Shown: positions 1 to 7,915 of the stretch, piece by piece
Numbering within the stretch: the first letter of the stretch is position 1
How the letters are laid out: every line of letters begins with the position of its first letter
Translations under genes and position numbers: made by a program
Assembly (NCBI RefSeq): GCF_900239935.1
Contig: NZ_LT965928.1
Coordinates: 2,933,520 to 2,997,519, forward strand
DNA: 64,000 nt
Direction of reading: 5' to 3'
From: Pseudoalteromonas carrageenovora IAM 12662
Lineage (GTDB): Bacteria > Pseudomonadota > Gammaproteobacteria > Enterobacterales > Alteromonadaceae
Notes under the pieces: generated by a model
What the model was told of the DNA's origin: nothing
Database searches by the model: none
The model's input: only the letters and a program-made list of their open reading frames with translations

Positions 1-950
1 ACGATTACGACGTAAACGCAACACTGTATGCGCCATTTGCATCTATTGATTGGCAATTAAATAAATGGTTTATTAGCGCCGGCCTAAGATATGAGCATAT
101 GCAGTACGATTATACTAATAATATGCTTACTGGCCGTACAAAAGATGATGGCAGTGAATGTAGCTTTGGCGGTTGCCGCTATAGCCGCCCAGCTAGTGGT
201 AAAAATAGTTTTAGCAATACATCGCCTAAGCTAGGTGTAAGCTATAAGGTCAATAACAACAATACTGTATATGCTAACTTTTCGCGTGGTTACAGAGCGC
301 CCCAAGCGGCTGAGCTATACCAATTACAACGCGATCAAACCACCGCTAATTTAAACCCAGAAATAGCTAATAATGCCGAGCTTGGTTTAAAAGGATATTA
401 CAGCGATGTGAGTTATGCATTGGCTGTGTATGCCATGAGTAAGCACAACACTATTTATCGCGATAGCGACTTTTTTAACGTTAATAATGGCAGCTCTCGC
501 CATCGTGGTATTGAGCTTGAAGTAGACTACGCATTAAGTAAAACACTTAACTTACAATTTGCAGGTACACATGCAAAGCATACGTATACTAATAACCAGT
601 TAGTGAGTGGCTTAAATATTAACGGCAACGAGGTAGATACTGCGCCGCGCAACATTGCTAACCTTGATTTAAATTGGCAAGCCTTTAATAACCTAGCGCT
701 TGCACTGCAATGGCATAGCGTAAGTAGTTACTATACCGACCCAGAAAACCTTCATAGCTACGAGGGCCATGATATTTTAAGCTTACGTGCAAAGTGGCAA
801 GTTACCAATAAGCTAGAAGTGCTTGCCCGTGTAATAAACCTTACCGACGAAGCTTACGCAGAGCGTGCCGATTTCACTAGTTTTACTGGCGACAGGTACT
901 TCCCTGGTAAGCCACGTAACGCAATGCTCTCAGCCACGTATACTTGGTAA
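1..950 (+). CDS. TonB-dependent outer membrane receptor, C-terminal part (5' end outside window)
   Basis: The reading frame is open from the window edge (codon register starts at base 3), so this is the last ~315 residues of a larger protein. The segment is rich in alternating, aromatic-flanked beta strands, with the receptor-barrel signatures NFSRGYRAPQ, ELGLKG, GIELEVDYAL, VINLTDEAYAE and YFPGKPRN. It ends in an aromatic residue (ATYTW), as outer-membrane beta-barrels do for BAM recognition. TonB-dependent receptors take up siderophores, cobalamin, thiamine or sugars using energy from TonB-ExbB-ExbD. The plug domain and TonB box lie outside the window and no substrate can be assigned. An extracellular loop carries two Cys residues (SECSFGGCRY) that may form a disulfide. 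Confidence 0.9.
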   Translation, partial: DYDVNATLYAPFASIDWQLNKWFISAGLRYEHMQYDYTNNMLTGRTKDDGSECSFGGCRYSRPASGKNSFSNTSPKLGVSYKVNNNNTVYANFSRGYRAPQAAELYQLQRDQTTANLNPEIANNAELGLKGYYSDVSYALAVYAMSKHNTIYRDSDFFNVNNGSSRHRGIELEVDYALSKTLNLQFAGTHAKHTYTNNQLVSGLNINGNEVDTAPRNIANLDLNWQAFNNLALALQWHSVSSYYTDPENLHSYEGHDILSLRAKWQVTNKLEVLARVINLTDEAYAERADFTSFTGDRYFPGKPRNAMLSATYTW

Positions 951-964
951 AGCACATATTTAGC

Positions 965-1747
965 TTAATTTAAATCGCCCAAGTATTTAGTGGGCGATTT
1001 TCCCATTACCTTTTTAAACATAGTTATAAACGCACTCACCGATTCATACCCTAATAACTCCGACACTTGCTGTACGCTTTGCCCATCTGAAAGTGCCTGC
1101 AGCGCGGTAATTATATGTAGTTGCGTTCGCCACTTACCAAAGGTCATGCCGGTTTGCTTTTTTATAAGTCGTGCCAACGTACGTTCGGTTAACGCAAATT
1201 GCACTGCCCATTGTGCAAGGGTTTTGCGGTTATTGGGATGCTCAATTAACTCCCGGCTCATGGTTTGTATAACTACATGCTTAGAAAGCGCAAAATCAAG
1301 CGGCTGCGCTGGCATTTCTATTAATAAATCAAACAATACTTGGGCTAAACGCGCGGTTTTATCTCCTTCGCTATAAGCTTGGTTTTCGCTTGCCAGCTTA
1401 AGCATTAAGCTTTTAACGAGGGAAGTAATAGCCAAAGTACAAGTGTGTGTGGGCATGCCTTTTAGGTTGGCATCAATAAATACAAAGCATAAATTGGCGT
1501 TATCTGATGCACGATTACTGTGGCACGTATTAGCAGGCACCCAAATAGCGCTGTGAGTTGGCACCATCCACATTTTATTTGCCGCTTCGCAGGTTACATA
1601 GCCATCAAGCGCTAATATTAATTGCCCCTTTGGGTGAGTATGTAAAGGGTATTCTTTACTGCCTTGTGCGGTATCTACTTTGGCGATTATGGGCTGCACC
1701 ATATGCTCATAATTTTGCAGATAGCCCCACCCTTTAGGTTCAAACAT
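965..1747 (-). CDS. AraC-family transcriptional regulator with N-terminal cupin (NimR/YeaM-like)
   Basis: A protein of about 260 residues. The N-terminal half is a cupin-like sensor (HTHPKGQLILALDGYV), and the C-terminal ~100 residues form the two-helix-turn-helix AraC DNA-binding domain (TLAQWAVQFALTERTLARL, then QQVSELLGYESVSAF). It lies divergently 101 bp from an MFS transporter. The same arrangement occurs in E. coli as nimR (yeaM)/nimT (yeaN), where the AraC protein represses the 2-nitroimidazole exporter, so control of the neighbouring transporter is the natural inference. I chose the ATG at 1747. An in-frame TTG seven codons upstream is possible, and neither has a clear Shine-Dalgarno sequence. 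Confidence 0.85.
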   Translation of the reverse strand: MFEPKGWGYLQNYEHMVQPIIAKVDTAQGSKEYPLHTHPKGQLILALDGYVTCEAANKMWMVPTHSAIWVPANTCHSNRASDNANLCFVFIDANLKGMPTHTCTLAITSLVKSLMLKLASENQAYSEGDKTARLAQVLFDLLIEMPAQPLDFALSKHVVIQTMSRELIEHPNNRKTLAQWAVQFALTERTLARLIKKQTGMTFGKWRTQLHIITALQALSDGQSVQQVSELLGYESVSAFITMFKKVMGKSPTKYLGDLN

Positions 1748-1848
1748 AGTTTTGTCTGTTTTTAGCAATTTAATGTCAGTATAGCTAAATTATAATAGTG
1801 CCGATTTAATTATACTAGCACCAATAATTAGCTAACTTATTTTTAATA

Positions 1849-3051
1849 ATGACACACACACCTCAAAGCAATACTGGCACGTCGCGCTTTTCGAGCATAC
1901 TACTGGTAATAGGTATTTTACTTATTGCCGCCAATTTACGTGCACCTTTTACAGGTGTTGCGCCAGTGCTTGATCAAATAATTGCGCACTTTGGTTTAAC
2001 CGCTTCGCAGGCGGGGTTTATCACCACGTTACCGCTTATTGCATTTGCGATTATATCGCCCATGGCAGCAAGCCTAGCTAAACGCCAAGGGCTTGAGCGC
2101 ACTTTATTTTTTGCCGTATTTTTAATATTAATGGGTATTGCTGGGCGGGTGTTTAATTCGTCAATAATGTTGTTTGTTGGCACAGCTATTATTGGTGCTG
2201 GTATTGCTATAGCTAACGTTTTATTACCGAGTTTAATAAAACGTGACTTTGCCGCAAAAGTCGCCGTTATGACCTCTGCTTATGTACTTACTATGGGCGT
2301 TACATCGGGTGGGTTTTCAGCGTTAGTTTACCCGCTTAGCCAATATGAAGGGTTGGGCTGGCAATTTGCTTTAGGCGCAAGTGCGCTTATTACAGTCACC
2401 ACTTTAATTGTATGGATGGCGCAATTAAATAAACACACAAAACCTACACAAACAGCACATACCTCAACACTTACTAAAAGCATTTGGCGTTATGCTCTTG
2501 CATGGCAAATTACACTATTGCTAGGTTTAAATTCGTTTTTAAACTACATCATCATTACGTGGTTGCCGGGCATTTTAACCGAAGCGGGCCAAAGCGCTAC
2601 GCAAGCAGGCGCCTATCATGGGGCTTTTCAAATTGCGACCGCCATACCTGGGCTTGTACTTATACCGCTACTTGCCAAGCTCAAAGATCAAAGCGCGCTT
2701 AGCTTTATACTTGCATCACTTAGTGCAACATGTGCGCTTGGTTTGTTGTATATGCCAAGTTTTGCCTTGGTATGGACACTACTACTTGGTTTTAGTTCTG
2801 GAGCGTGTTTTATTTTAGGGCTATCGTTTATTAGCCTACGTACTGATGACTCCACGCAAGCGGCATCGCTTTCGGGTATGTCACAAAGTATTGGTTATTT
2901 GCTGGCGGCTATTGGCCCTATGGTTGCAGGGGCATTGCATACTGCAACAGGGAGCTGGAGTGCGCCATTGTGGCTATGTGCTGTTGCGGGCGTGTTATGT
3001 GCTATATGCGGATGGTTTAGCGGTAAAAATACCACGCTTAATAACAGTTAA
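1849..3051 (+). CDS. MFS transporter, CynX/NimT family
   Basis: 400 residues with about 12 hydrophobic membrane segments and a hydrophilic central loop (around residues 195-210, NKHTKPTQTAHTS), the usual 6+6 layout of the major facilitator superfamily. The start LLIAANLRAPFTGVAPVL is typical of the CynX/NimT (cyanate / 2-nitroimidazole) branch. It probably exports or imports a small polar or aromatic compound across the inner membrane. A divergent AraC-type regulator sits directly upstream, matching the E. coli nimR-nimT pair, so efflux controlled by that regulator is likely. The substrate is not shown by the sequence. Downstream genes run on the other strand, so it is probably monocistronic. 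Confidence 0.85.
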   Translation: MTHTPQSNTGTSRFSSILLVIGILLIAANLRAPFTGVAPVLDQIIAHFGLTASQAGFITTLPLIAFAIISPMAASLAKRQGLERTLFFAVFLILMGIAGRVFNSSIMLFVGTAIIGAGIAIANVLLPSLIKRDFAAKVAVMTSAYVLTMGVTSGGFSALVYPLSQYEGLGWQFALGASALITVTTLIVWMAQLNKHTKPTQTAHTSTLTKSIWRYALAWQITLLLGLNSFLNYIIITWLPGILTEAGQSATQAGAYHGAFQIATAIPGLVLIPLLAKLKDQSALSFILASLSATCALGLLYMPSFALVWTLLLGFSSGACFILGLSFISLRTDDSTQAASLSGMSQSIGYLLAAIGPMVAGALHTATGSWSAPLWLCAVAGVLCAICGWFSGKNTTLNNS

Positions 3052-3067
3052 TTTTTTACTGCTGTAA

Positions 3068-3292
3068 CTAACTTACTAACTGCTGTAACCATGAAAACAA
3101 GCCCGTTGCTGGCTTTTTTACAGGGGTATATTTTTTCTCATAGCGTTTATGAGTAGCTTCGCGCTGTGCGCGGCGCTCTTGTGCTAAATTAGCTTTTGCT
3201 GCAAAACGCAGGCGCTGCTCTTGGGTTAGCTCGTCATTAAAGTTAATGGCTGATTTTTTAACTGCTCGGCTGCTTTTAGGTGAACTACACAT
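3068..3292 (-). CDS. small basic hypothetical protein (74 aa)
   Basis: I do not recognise this family. The protein is short, soluble and strongly basic (motifs SSRAVKKSAINF, ERRAQREATHKRYEKKY), with a helical Gln/Arg/Ala-rich middle and a hydrophobic tail (GLFSWLQQLV). The start is set by a GGAGG Shine-Dalgarno five bases before the ATG at 3292; an in-frame TTG four codons upstream lies inside that Shine-Dalgarno and is unlikely. It is last in a same-strand series behind TetR, GFA and RidA-like genes but is separated by ~77 bp. That gap contains a large inverted repeat ending at its ribosome-binding site, so it probably has its own control. Confidence 0.6.
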   Translation of the reverse strand: MCSSPKSSRAVKKSAINFNDELTQEQRLRFAAKANLAQERRAQREATHKRYEKKYTPVKKPATGLFSWLQQLVS

Positions 3293-3300
3293 ATTTTCCT

Positions 3301-3335
3301 CCAAATGACTGACTTATAAATAGACAGTCATTTGG
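3301..3335 (-). promoter_or_regulatory. perfect 11-bp inverted repeat abutting a ribosome binding site
   Basis: Arms CCAAATGACTG (3301-3311) and CAGTCATTTGG (3325-3335) are exact reverse complements separated by 13 bp of AT-rich sequence that could include a -10 box. The gene-proximal arm runs into the GGAGG ribosome-binding site of the 74-aa gene. It could be a dimeric repressor operator (a TetR regulator is encoded ~1 kb away) or, in RNA, a hairpin that partly masks the Shine-Dalgarno. The sequence alone cannot decide. Confidence 0.5.
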
Positions 3336-3368
3336 CTAAAAAAATTTCAGAAAACTTACTTTTTAAAT

Positions 3369-3815
3369 TTAAAGTGAGCCTATACACTCAACTTCTACTA
3401 AAGAATCAAGGGCTAACGCTTTAACAGCAAAGGCACTACGTGCAGGATACGGCGCACTAAAATATTGCGTATAAATAGCGTTAAACGCTTTAAAGTCGCT
3501 TATGTCGGTCAGCATAACCGTGCATTTTACAATATTGCTCATGCTGTAGTTATGCAGCTCTAAAGTGCGCTTAATATTTTCAAGAGTTTGCTTAGCTTCA
3601 CCTTCAAAACCACCCGCTGCTAACTTACCGGTTGCAGGGTTAATCCCTATTTGTCCCGACATATAAAGCGTATTACCTGCTTTTACTATTTGCGAAAATG
3701 GCAAGTTAGGATTCGCTTTGCCTGTATTTAAAAAGTCGACATTACTGGATTTTGCCTGCGCAAAAACGGTAAGTAGTACACTTGCTAATAAGGCTGTTTT
3801 TATCAGTGTTTTCAT
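3369..3815 (-). CDS. RidA family protein with Sec signal peptide (YjgF/YER057c/UK114)
   Basis: 148 residues. A Sec signal peptide (MKTLIKTALLASVLLTVFAQA) precedes a complete RidA fold with the family signatures YMSGQIGINPATG, NIKRTLE and YPARSAFAV. The last of these contains the Arg that binds the carboxylate of 2-imino acids in RidA enzymes. Cytosolic RidA hydrolyses reactive enamine/imine intermediates from PLP enzymes. An exported version is less common, so the periplasmic substrate is unknown. It follows the GFA gene by 15 bp and is probably cotranscribed with it and the TetR gene. The Arg suggests that the deaminase pocket is intact. Confidence 0.85.
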   Translation of the reverse strand: MKTLIKTALLASVLLTVFAQAKSSNVDFLNTGKANPNLPFSQIVKAGNTLYMSGQIGINPATGKLAAGGFEGEAKQTLENIKRTLELHNYSMSNIVKCTVMLTDISDFKAFNAIYTQYFSAPYPARSAFAVKALALDSLVEVECIGSL

Positions 3816-3830
3816 TAATAGCCTACCTGT

Positions 3831-4241
3831 TTATTGAGGTGTAGTTTCAAAGGCCGGCACTTTGTGTAAATCGTTTAGCCACGCGAGCGTAGATTGTGAC
3901 CAAATTTGTGCAGACGGTTTAAACTCATCGCGCTGATCAACCGCACCAATACGCAACCCATAAACACGACCTTCTTTTTCTGCATTTGTAGCATAAAGTG
4001 TTGTACCACATGTGCCACAAAATCCCTGCGCACGCTTGTTACCACTTTGGGCTGTTTTAACAAACTCTTTTGGCTCGCCTTGGGTAAACACAACCGAGTT
4101 TGGCTCTGCAATTATAACGGCTCTAAATGGACCGCTCGACATACGTTGGCAATCGCTGCAATGGCAAATAAGTGCATTATTGTTTTGAGATTCTGCTTGG
4201 TATTTAATTTCACCACAATAGCAGCTTCCAGTAATTTTCAT
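3831..4241 (-). CDS. GFA (CENP-V/Gfa-like) zinc-fold family protein
   Basis: 136 residues matching the GFA family (glutathione-dependent formaldehyde-activating enzyme fold). Cys clusters GSCYCGEIKY, CHCSDCQRMSS and FCGTCGTTLY supply the zinc ligands of this fold. Most family members are uncharacterised and a true formaldehyde-glutathione activity should not be assumed. An AAGGAG Shine-Dalgarno five bases upstream points to the ATG at 4241; an upstream in-frame ATG six codons earlier has no comparable site. It lies ~30 bp after the TetR gene and 15 bp before the RidA-like gene, so the three are likely one transcript controlled by that regulator. Confidence 0.85.
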   Translation of the reverse strand: MKITGSCYCGEIKYQAESQNNNALICHCSDCQRMSSGPFRAVIIAEPNSVVFTQGEPKEFVKTAQSGNKRAQGFCGTCGTTLYATNAEKEGRVYGLRIGAVDQRDEFKPSAQIWSQSTLAWLNDLHKVPAFETTPQ

Positions 4242-4271
4242 TTTACTCTCCTTGAGCATGTTTAAAGGTGT

Positions 4272-4883
4272 TTAACCTAAATAAGCTAACACAATTTTAG
4301 GTAGTTCTTCTGCGTAATGCGCTGCACTTAAAGGGCAAGCAATCGCAGGCGTTAAATCGTGATAAAGCACTTTATCAAGCAATGAGCTAACAATTAAAAA
4401 TACCGCCGTACTTGCTGCCGCCTCGCTTACTTTAGTATCTGTTTGGGTAATTAATTGCGCTAAACGCTGATAAATAACTCGTCTGTTTATGTGTTTATCG
4501 GTGCCTAATAACTCGCTGTGCAAACGCGAATTTAAATGCAGTGTTCTAAATATTCCCTGCTGTGATGATAAAAATACATACGTTTTATGACATAGAGTGT
4601 TAACTACATCGTCTAGGTTTTTATAGCTCTGTGTCTCAAGCTCTGTTACCCAGTTATTTAAATCCATACCAAAGTCTTGATACAACATGGGCAGCAGCGA
4701 CTCTTTATTTTTAAAGCGACGGTAAAACGTACCTACCGACACTTCGGCGTAATCGGCCAACTCTTTTATACTTATGTGCTCAAAAAACTTACTTTTTAAA
4801 CTATGATGCAACGCTTTTAATAGTTTTTCTTGGGTTTGCTGGCTGCGTTGTTGCTTAGGTGCCAAAAAGGGTTGATCAGACAT
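4272..4883 (-). CDS. TetR/AcrR-family transcriptional regulator
   Basis: 203 residues. The N-terminal ~60 residues form the TetR DNA-binding domain (SIKELADYAEVSVGTFYRRF, the helix-turn-helix followed by the characteristic FYRRFKNKESL). The rest is a helical ligand-binding and dimerisation domain with no assignable ligand. It is the first gene of a tight minus-strand group with a GFA-family protein and an exported RidA-like protein. It therefore probably controls its own operon in response to a small, perhaps electrophilic, compound (inference). No inverted repeat stands out directly upstream of it. The nearest strong palindrome is at 3301-3335. Confidence 0.88.
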   Translation of the reverse strand: MSDQPFLAPKQQRSQQTQEKLLKALHHSLKSKFFEHISIKELADYAEVSVGTFYRRFKNKESLLPMLYQDFGMDLNNWVTELETQSYKNLDDVVNTLCHKTYVFLSSQQGIFRTLHLNSRLHSELLGTDKHINRRVIYQRLAQLITQTDTKVSEAAASTAVFLIVSSLLDKVLYHDLTPAIACPLSAAHYAEELPKIVLAYLG

Positions 4884-4985
4884 AAATTTAAACGTGTTAG
4901 GTTAAAGTGCACACATAGTGCAGCTTGTTAATATAAACAACAATACCCAGCCAGCAATTACTTTACTCGCTGGATAATTACGACA

Positions 4986-6275
4986 TTATTTGTGGCTATT
5001 TAAGTAATCTACCGCTAATTGGCTAAGTGTTTTTGTGCCCACTTTAAACGATGACTCATCAGCGTAAAAATACGGTGAGTGGTTACTTGCTACCGTTTTT
5101 AAATCTTGGTTTGCAGGCGTGCCACCTAAAAACACAAATACACTGGGTATTTCTAATGCATAAAACGAAAAGTCTTCTGCGCCAGTAATTTTACCCATTT
5201 CTAGCACATTCTGCTTACCCGCTGCTTTTTCAAGGCTAGGTAACATTTGCGCTGTAAGCTCAGGGTTATTAACCGTTACAGGGTAACCTTCGTGAATATG
5301 CACATCAGCCGTTGCCCCCGACGATTTAGCTATATACGTAGCGGTTGTTTTAATATTTTCAAAGATTTGCGCGCGATTATCCATATCAAAATTACGAATA
5401 GTTCCGACCATTTCAACTTCTTCAGGAATAATATTATTACGTACACCACCGGCAATTTTACCAAACGACACAATAGCGGGCTCTTTGGTTATATTTACTT
5501 GGCGGCTCACAATGTGGTTAACGCCCGTTACAATTTGCGCAGCGGCAGCAATAGGGTCAACGCCTGTCCACGGTGCTGAGCCATGCGCTTGGCGACCATG
5601 TACGGTTATTTCAAAGCGATCAGCACTGGCCATAAACGGCCCACTTCGATAGCCAATTTTACCTGTATGTAGGCTCGATGTGATGTGTAGACCAAATGCT
5701 ACGTCAGGTTTATATTTAGTAAAAATACCTTCTTTAAGCATTAACTCTGCACCGCCCTCTTCGCCTAAAGGTGCGCCCTCTTCAGCAGGCTGAAACACAA
5801 ACATGATGTTGCCATGCAATTCATCTTTCATATTTGCTAATACTTCGGCAGCGCCCATTAACATAGCTACGTGCGTGTCGTGGCCACAAGCGTGCATTAT
5901 GCCTACATCAACGCCACGGAAATTTGTGGTTTTGGTTGATTTAAATGGCACATCTGTTTTTTCTGTTACCGGTAGTGCATCCATATCGGCGCGTAGCATT
6001 ACTGTAGGGCCAGGCTTTGCGCCTTTTAAAATACCAACAACACCTGTGTAAGCAATATCGGTTTGTACTTGCATACCTAACGACTTTAAATGTTTAGCCA
6101 CAATGCCTGCGGTACGCGTTTCGCGGTTACCAAGCTCAGGGTTTTGGTGAAAATCGCGTCGCCATTCAATTACCTGCTGCTCTACATTTTTAACGTGCTG
6201 ATCAAGGTTTGCCTGTGCGTTAAACGCACCTAGCGCAGCAAAACCTAATGCCACTGAAAGTAGTGATTTTTTCAT
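4986..6275 (-). CDS. secreted M20 family amidohydrolase/peptidase
   Basis: 429 residues beginning with a Sec signal peptide (MKKSLLSVALGFAALGAFNAQA), followed by an M20D-type zinc hydrolase. Metal-site and catalytic motifs are present: MHACGHDTHVAMLMG (Cys/His ligands), FVFQPAEEG (Glu base and ligand), and a His near HITSSLHTG. A dimerisation domain sits in the middle (FEITVHGRQAHGSAP), where the His contributes across the dimer. Relatives hydrolyse N-acyl amino acids (hippurate, IAA-amino acids, N-acetyl-diaminopimelate). The signal peptide places this one in the periplasm or outside, suggesting scavenging of acylated amino acids or peptides. It is followed by the TetR gene after ~100 bp and is probably transcribed on its own. 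Confidence 0.9.
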   Translation of the reverse strand: MKKSLLSVALGFAALGAFNAQANLDQHVKNVEQQVIEWRRDFHQNPELGNRETRTAGIVAKHLKSLGMQVQTDIAYTGVVGILKGAKPGPTVMLRADMDALPVTEKTDVPFKSTKTTNFRGVDVGIMHACGHDTHVAMLMGAAEVLANMKDELHGNIMFVFQPAEEGAPLGEEGGAELMLKEGIFTKYKPDVAFGLHITSSLHTGKIGYRSGPFMASADRFEITVHGRQAHGSAPWTGVDPIAAAAQIVTGVNHIVSRQVNITKEPAIVSFGKIAGGVRNNIIPEEVEMVGTIRNFDMDNRAQIFENIKTTATYIAKSSGATADVHIHEGYPVTVNNPELTAQMLPSLEKAAGKQNVLEMGKITGAEDFSFYALEIPSVFVFLGGTPANQDLKTVASNHSPYFYADESSFKVGTKTLSQLAVDYLNSHK

Positions 6276-6505
6276 CCTGTTTTCCTTTATTATTTTAATG
6301 AAGCCAACAACCGATTTAGTGTTATCAAAAAGAGCTGTTGAGTTATAGCTTACATCATTTTTAAATACAGTTACTATTTTATGGATCTGACATAACTCTT
6401 TTTATGCACGCAATGCAAACTATAAAAGAGCTCTCAGATTCACTTAAATCAAAACACCCAAATTTTAGAAAGAAACCCTAATTAATTTGGTCAGAATTAT
6501 AAAAA

Positions 6506-6978
6506 GGTACCTGCACTTGGAATACAAATAATAACGTCACTTTGAATGATGCTCGAACTCACCTACTAAATTTCAGGCATAAAAAACCTCTGCTAAAACT
6601 AGCAGAGATTATAAAAAGAGGTACCCGCAGGTGGACTGTAACTGATACTAGCGCCACTTGAGTGGTGCTCGAGTTCGCCCCAACACAAATTTCAGACATA
6701 AAAAAACCTCTGCTAAAACTAGCAGAGGTTATAAAAAGAGGTACCCGCAGGTGGACTGTAACTGATACTAGCGTCACTTGAGTGGTGCTCGAGTTCGCCC
6801 CAACACAAATTTCAGACATAAAAAAACCTCTGCTAAAACTAGCTGAGGTTATAAAAAGAGGTACCCGCAGGTGGACTGTAACTGATGCTAGCGCCACTTG
6901 AGTGGTGCTCGAGTTCGCCCCAACACAAATTTCAGACATAAAAAAACCTCTGCTAAAACTAGCAGAGGTTATAAAAAG
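6506..6978 (-). repeat. tandem array of tRNA-Leu 3'-end remnants, each with a rho-independent terminator (120-bp period)
   Basis: Directly downstream of tRNA-Leu on the transcribed strand are near-identical units beginning with a GGTACC-type tRNA 3' end at 6860, 6740 and 6620 (period exactly 120 bp). A more diverged unit starts at 6506. Each unit joins a degenerate tRNA-Leu 3' segment (acceptor strand and T-arm-like part) to a hairpin of AACCTCTGCT / AGCAGAGGTT with a 6-base loop and a U-run. The four terminators lie at about 6940-6970, 6820-6850, 6700-6730 and 6580-6610. The terminator at 6820-6850 carries one arm mismatch. Units 2-4 differ from each other by only a few bases, implying recent amplification or gene conversion. 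Confidence 0.9.
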
Positions 6979-7063
6979 TGGTACCAGCGGGCGGACTCGA
7001 ACCGCCACTCCTTTCGGAAGGGGATTTTGAATCCCCCATGTCTACCAATTTCATCACGCTGGC
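6979..7063 (-). tRNA. tRNA-Leu(CAA)
   Basis: 85-nt class II tRNA. The acceptor 5' strand GCCAGCG pairs with CGCTGGT (one G-U), followed by discriminator A and an encoded CCA. The anticodon arm GGGGGATTCAAAATCCCCC presents anticodon CAA. A long variable arm (CTTCCGAAAGGAG) and a T-arm with GGTTCGAGTCC are present. It is followed immediately by a canonical terminator and then by the remnant array. Confidence 0.95.
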
Positions 7064-7345
7064 GTCATTTTTCTTTAACCTTCTAAACACGAGAAGATAA
7101 AGAAAAACCACTTTAGAGCTAAGGATTATTTATGTGCCTTCGTCTCTATGCCAAGCATTATACAAACAATAGGGTTAGCGGCAAGCGTTTTATGACATTA
7201 GCATGATCAACCGCTTAACATTTAGCCACCTATTAACATTTATAAAAGTAATTATTAGGTTAAATAGTATCGCTAAACTATAGCGCTTAGTATTTGTAAG
7301 CTTTTTTGCTAAACTAGCGCGCATATTAATAGTGAGAGTATATTT

Positions 7346-7846
7346 ATGTCGGGTGAGTTTCCACGTGCTGGTTTTTGGCGTCGCTTTGCTTCGTTAGTTT
7401 ACGATACGTTAGCCATTATTGCGTTTGCTATGTTAACGGTTGTACTCTATTTGTTTGCCGTACAAGGGCTTATTTCTCTCGATGTTATTAGTTTAAATGG
7501 CGCTGAAGATGTATCGGCACTTATTCAAGAATCGTTATTATTTTCAAGTATTAGAAGTGCCCTACTTATTATTGTTACCTTAGTATTTTTTGGCTATTTT
7601 TGGACTAAAAGCGGTCAAACAATCGGTATGCGTGCATGGCGTTTAAAGGTGCAAACTCTTGAAGGTAACTTAATTAGCTGGCCGCAGGCTATTATTCGCA
7701 GTCTTTGTGCATTGCTTGGTTTGGGTAATTTACTGGTATTAGTTGATTTTAAAAACAATAAAGCACTGCAAGATTACCTCTCTAAAACAGAGGTCATAGC
7801 GCTTACCAAAGAAGAAAATAAACGCATTTACCGAGAGCTTGATTAG
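7346..7846 (+). CDS. RDD family membrane protein
   Basis: 166 residues with three hydrophobic segments (about residues 17-40, 67-85 and 113-130). The RDD-domain hallmarks are present: an Arg-rich start (AGFWRRFASLVYDTLAI, with the Arg and Asp of the family name) and the central GQTIGMRAWRLKVQ motif. RDD proteins are inner-membrane proteins of mostly unknown role; some have been proposed as ion or solute transporters. It stands alone on the plus strand and is convergent with lptG across a shared terminator. A well-placed ATG follows GTGAGAG. Confidence 0.85.
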   Translation: MSGEFPRAGFWRRFASLVYDTLAIIAFAMLTVVLYLFAVQGLISLDVISLNGAEDVSALIQESLLFSSIRSALLIIVTLVFFGYFWTKSGQTIGMRAWRLKVQTLEGNLISWPQAIIRSLCALLGLGNLLVLVDFKNNKALQDYLSKTEVIALTKEENKRIYRELD

Positions 7847-7869
7847 TACTAATTAAAGTAACTAAAAGC

Positions 7870-7898
7870 AAAAAGGGTGACCATTGGTCACCCTTTTT
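7870..7898. terminator. bidirectional rho-independent terminator
   Basis: Perfect hairpin AAAAAGGGTGACC / GGTCACCCTTTTT around a 3-base loop. It has A/T runs on both sides and lies between the convergent RDD gene and lptG, so it can end both transcripts. Confidence 0.92.
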
Positions 7899-7915
7899 AA
7901 TGCATAAATAAACAG

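Noticed and set aside
990..1376. 128-codon plus-strand frame inside the AraC regulator gene
   Set aside because: Antisense shadow of a clear AraC-family coding region.
6559..7008. A 149-codon minus-strand frame through the tRNA-Leu array encoding a 40-residue repeated peptide
   Set aside because: The frame stays open only because the 120-bp unit is divisible by three and free of stops in that frame. It reads through tRNA sequence and four strong terminators and has no ribosome site. The E. coli tyrT repeats are said to encode a small peptide, so it was considered, but nothing here supports translation.
6898..7086. 62-codon plus-strand frame opposite tRNA-Leu
   Set aside because: Antisense to the tRNA gene, with no ribosome site; explained by the tRNA.
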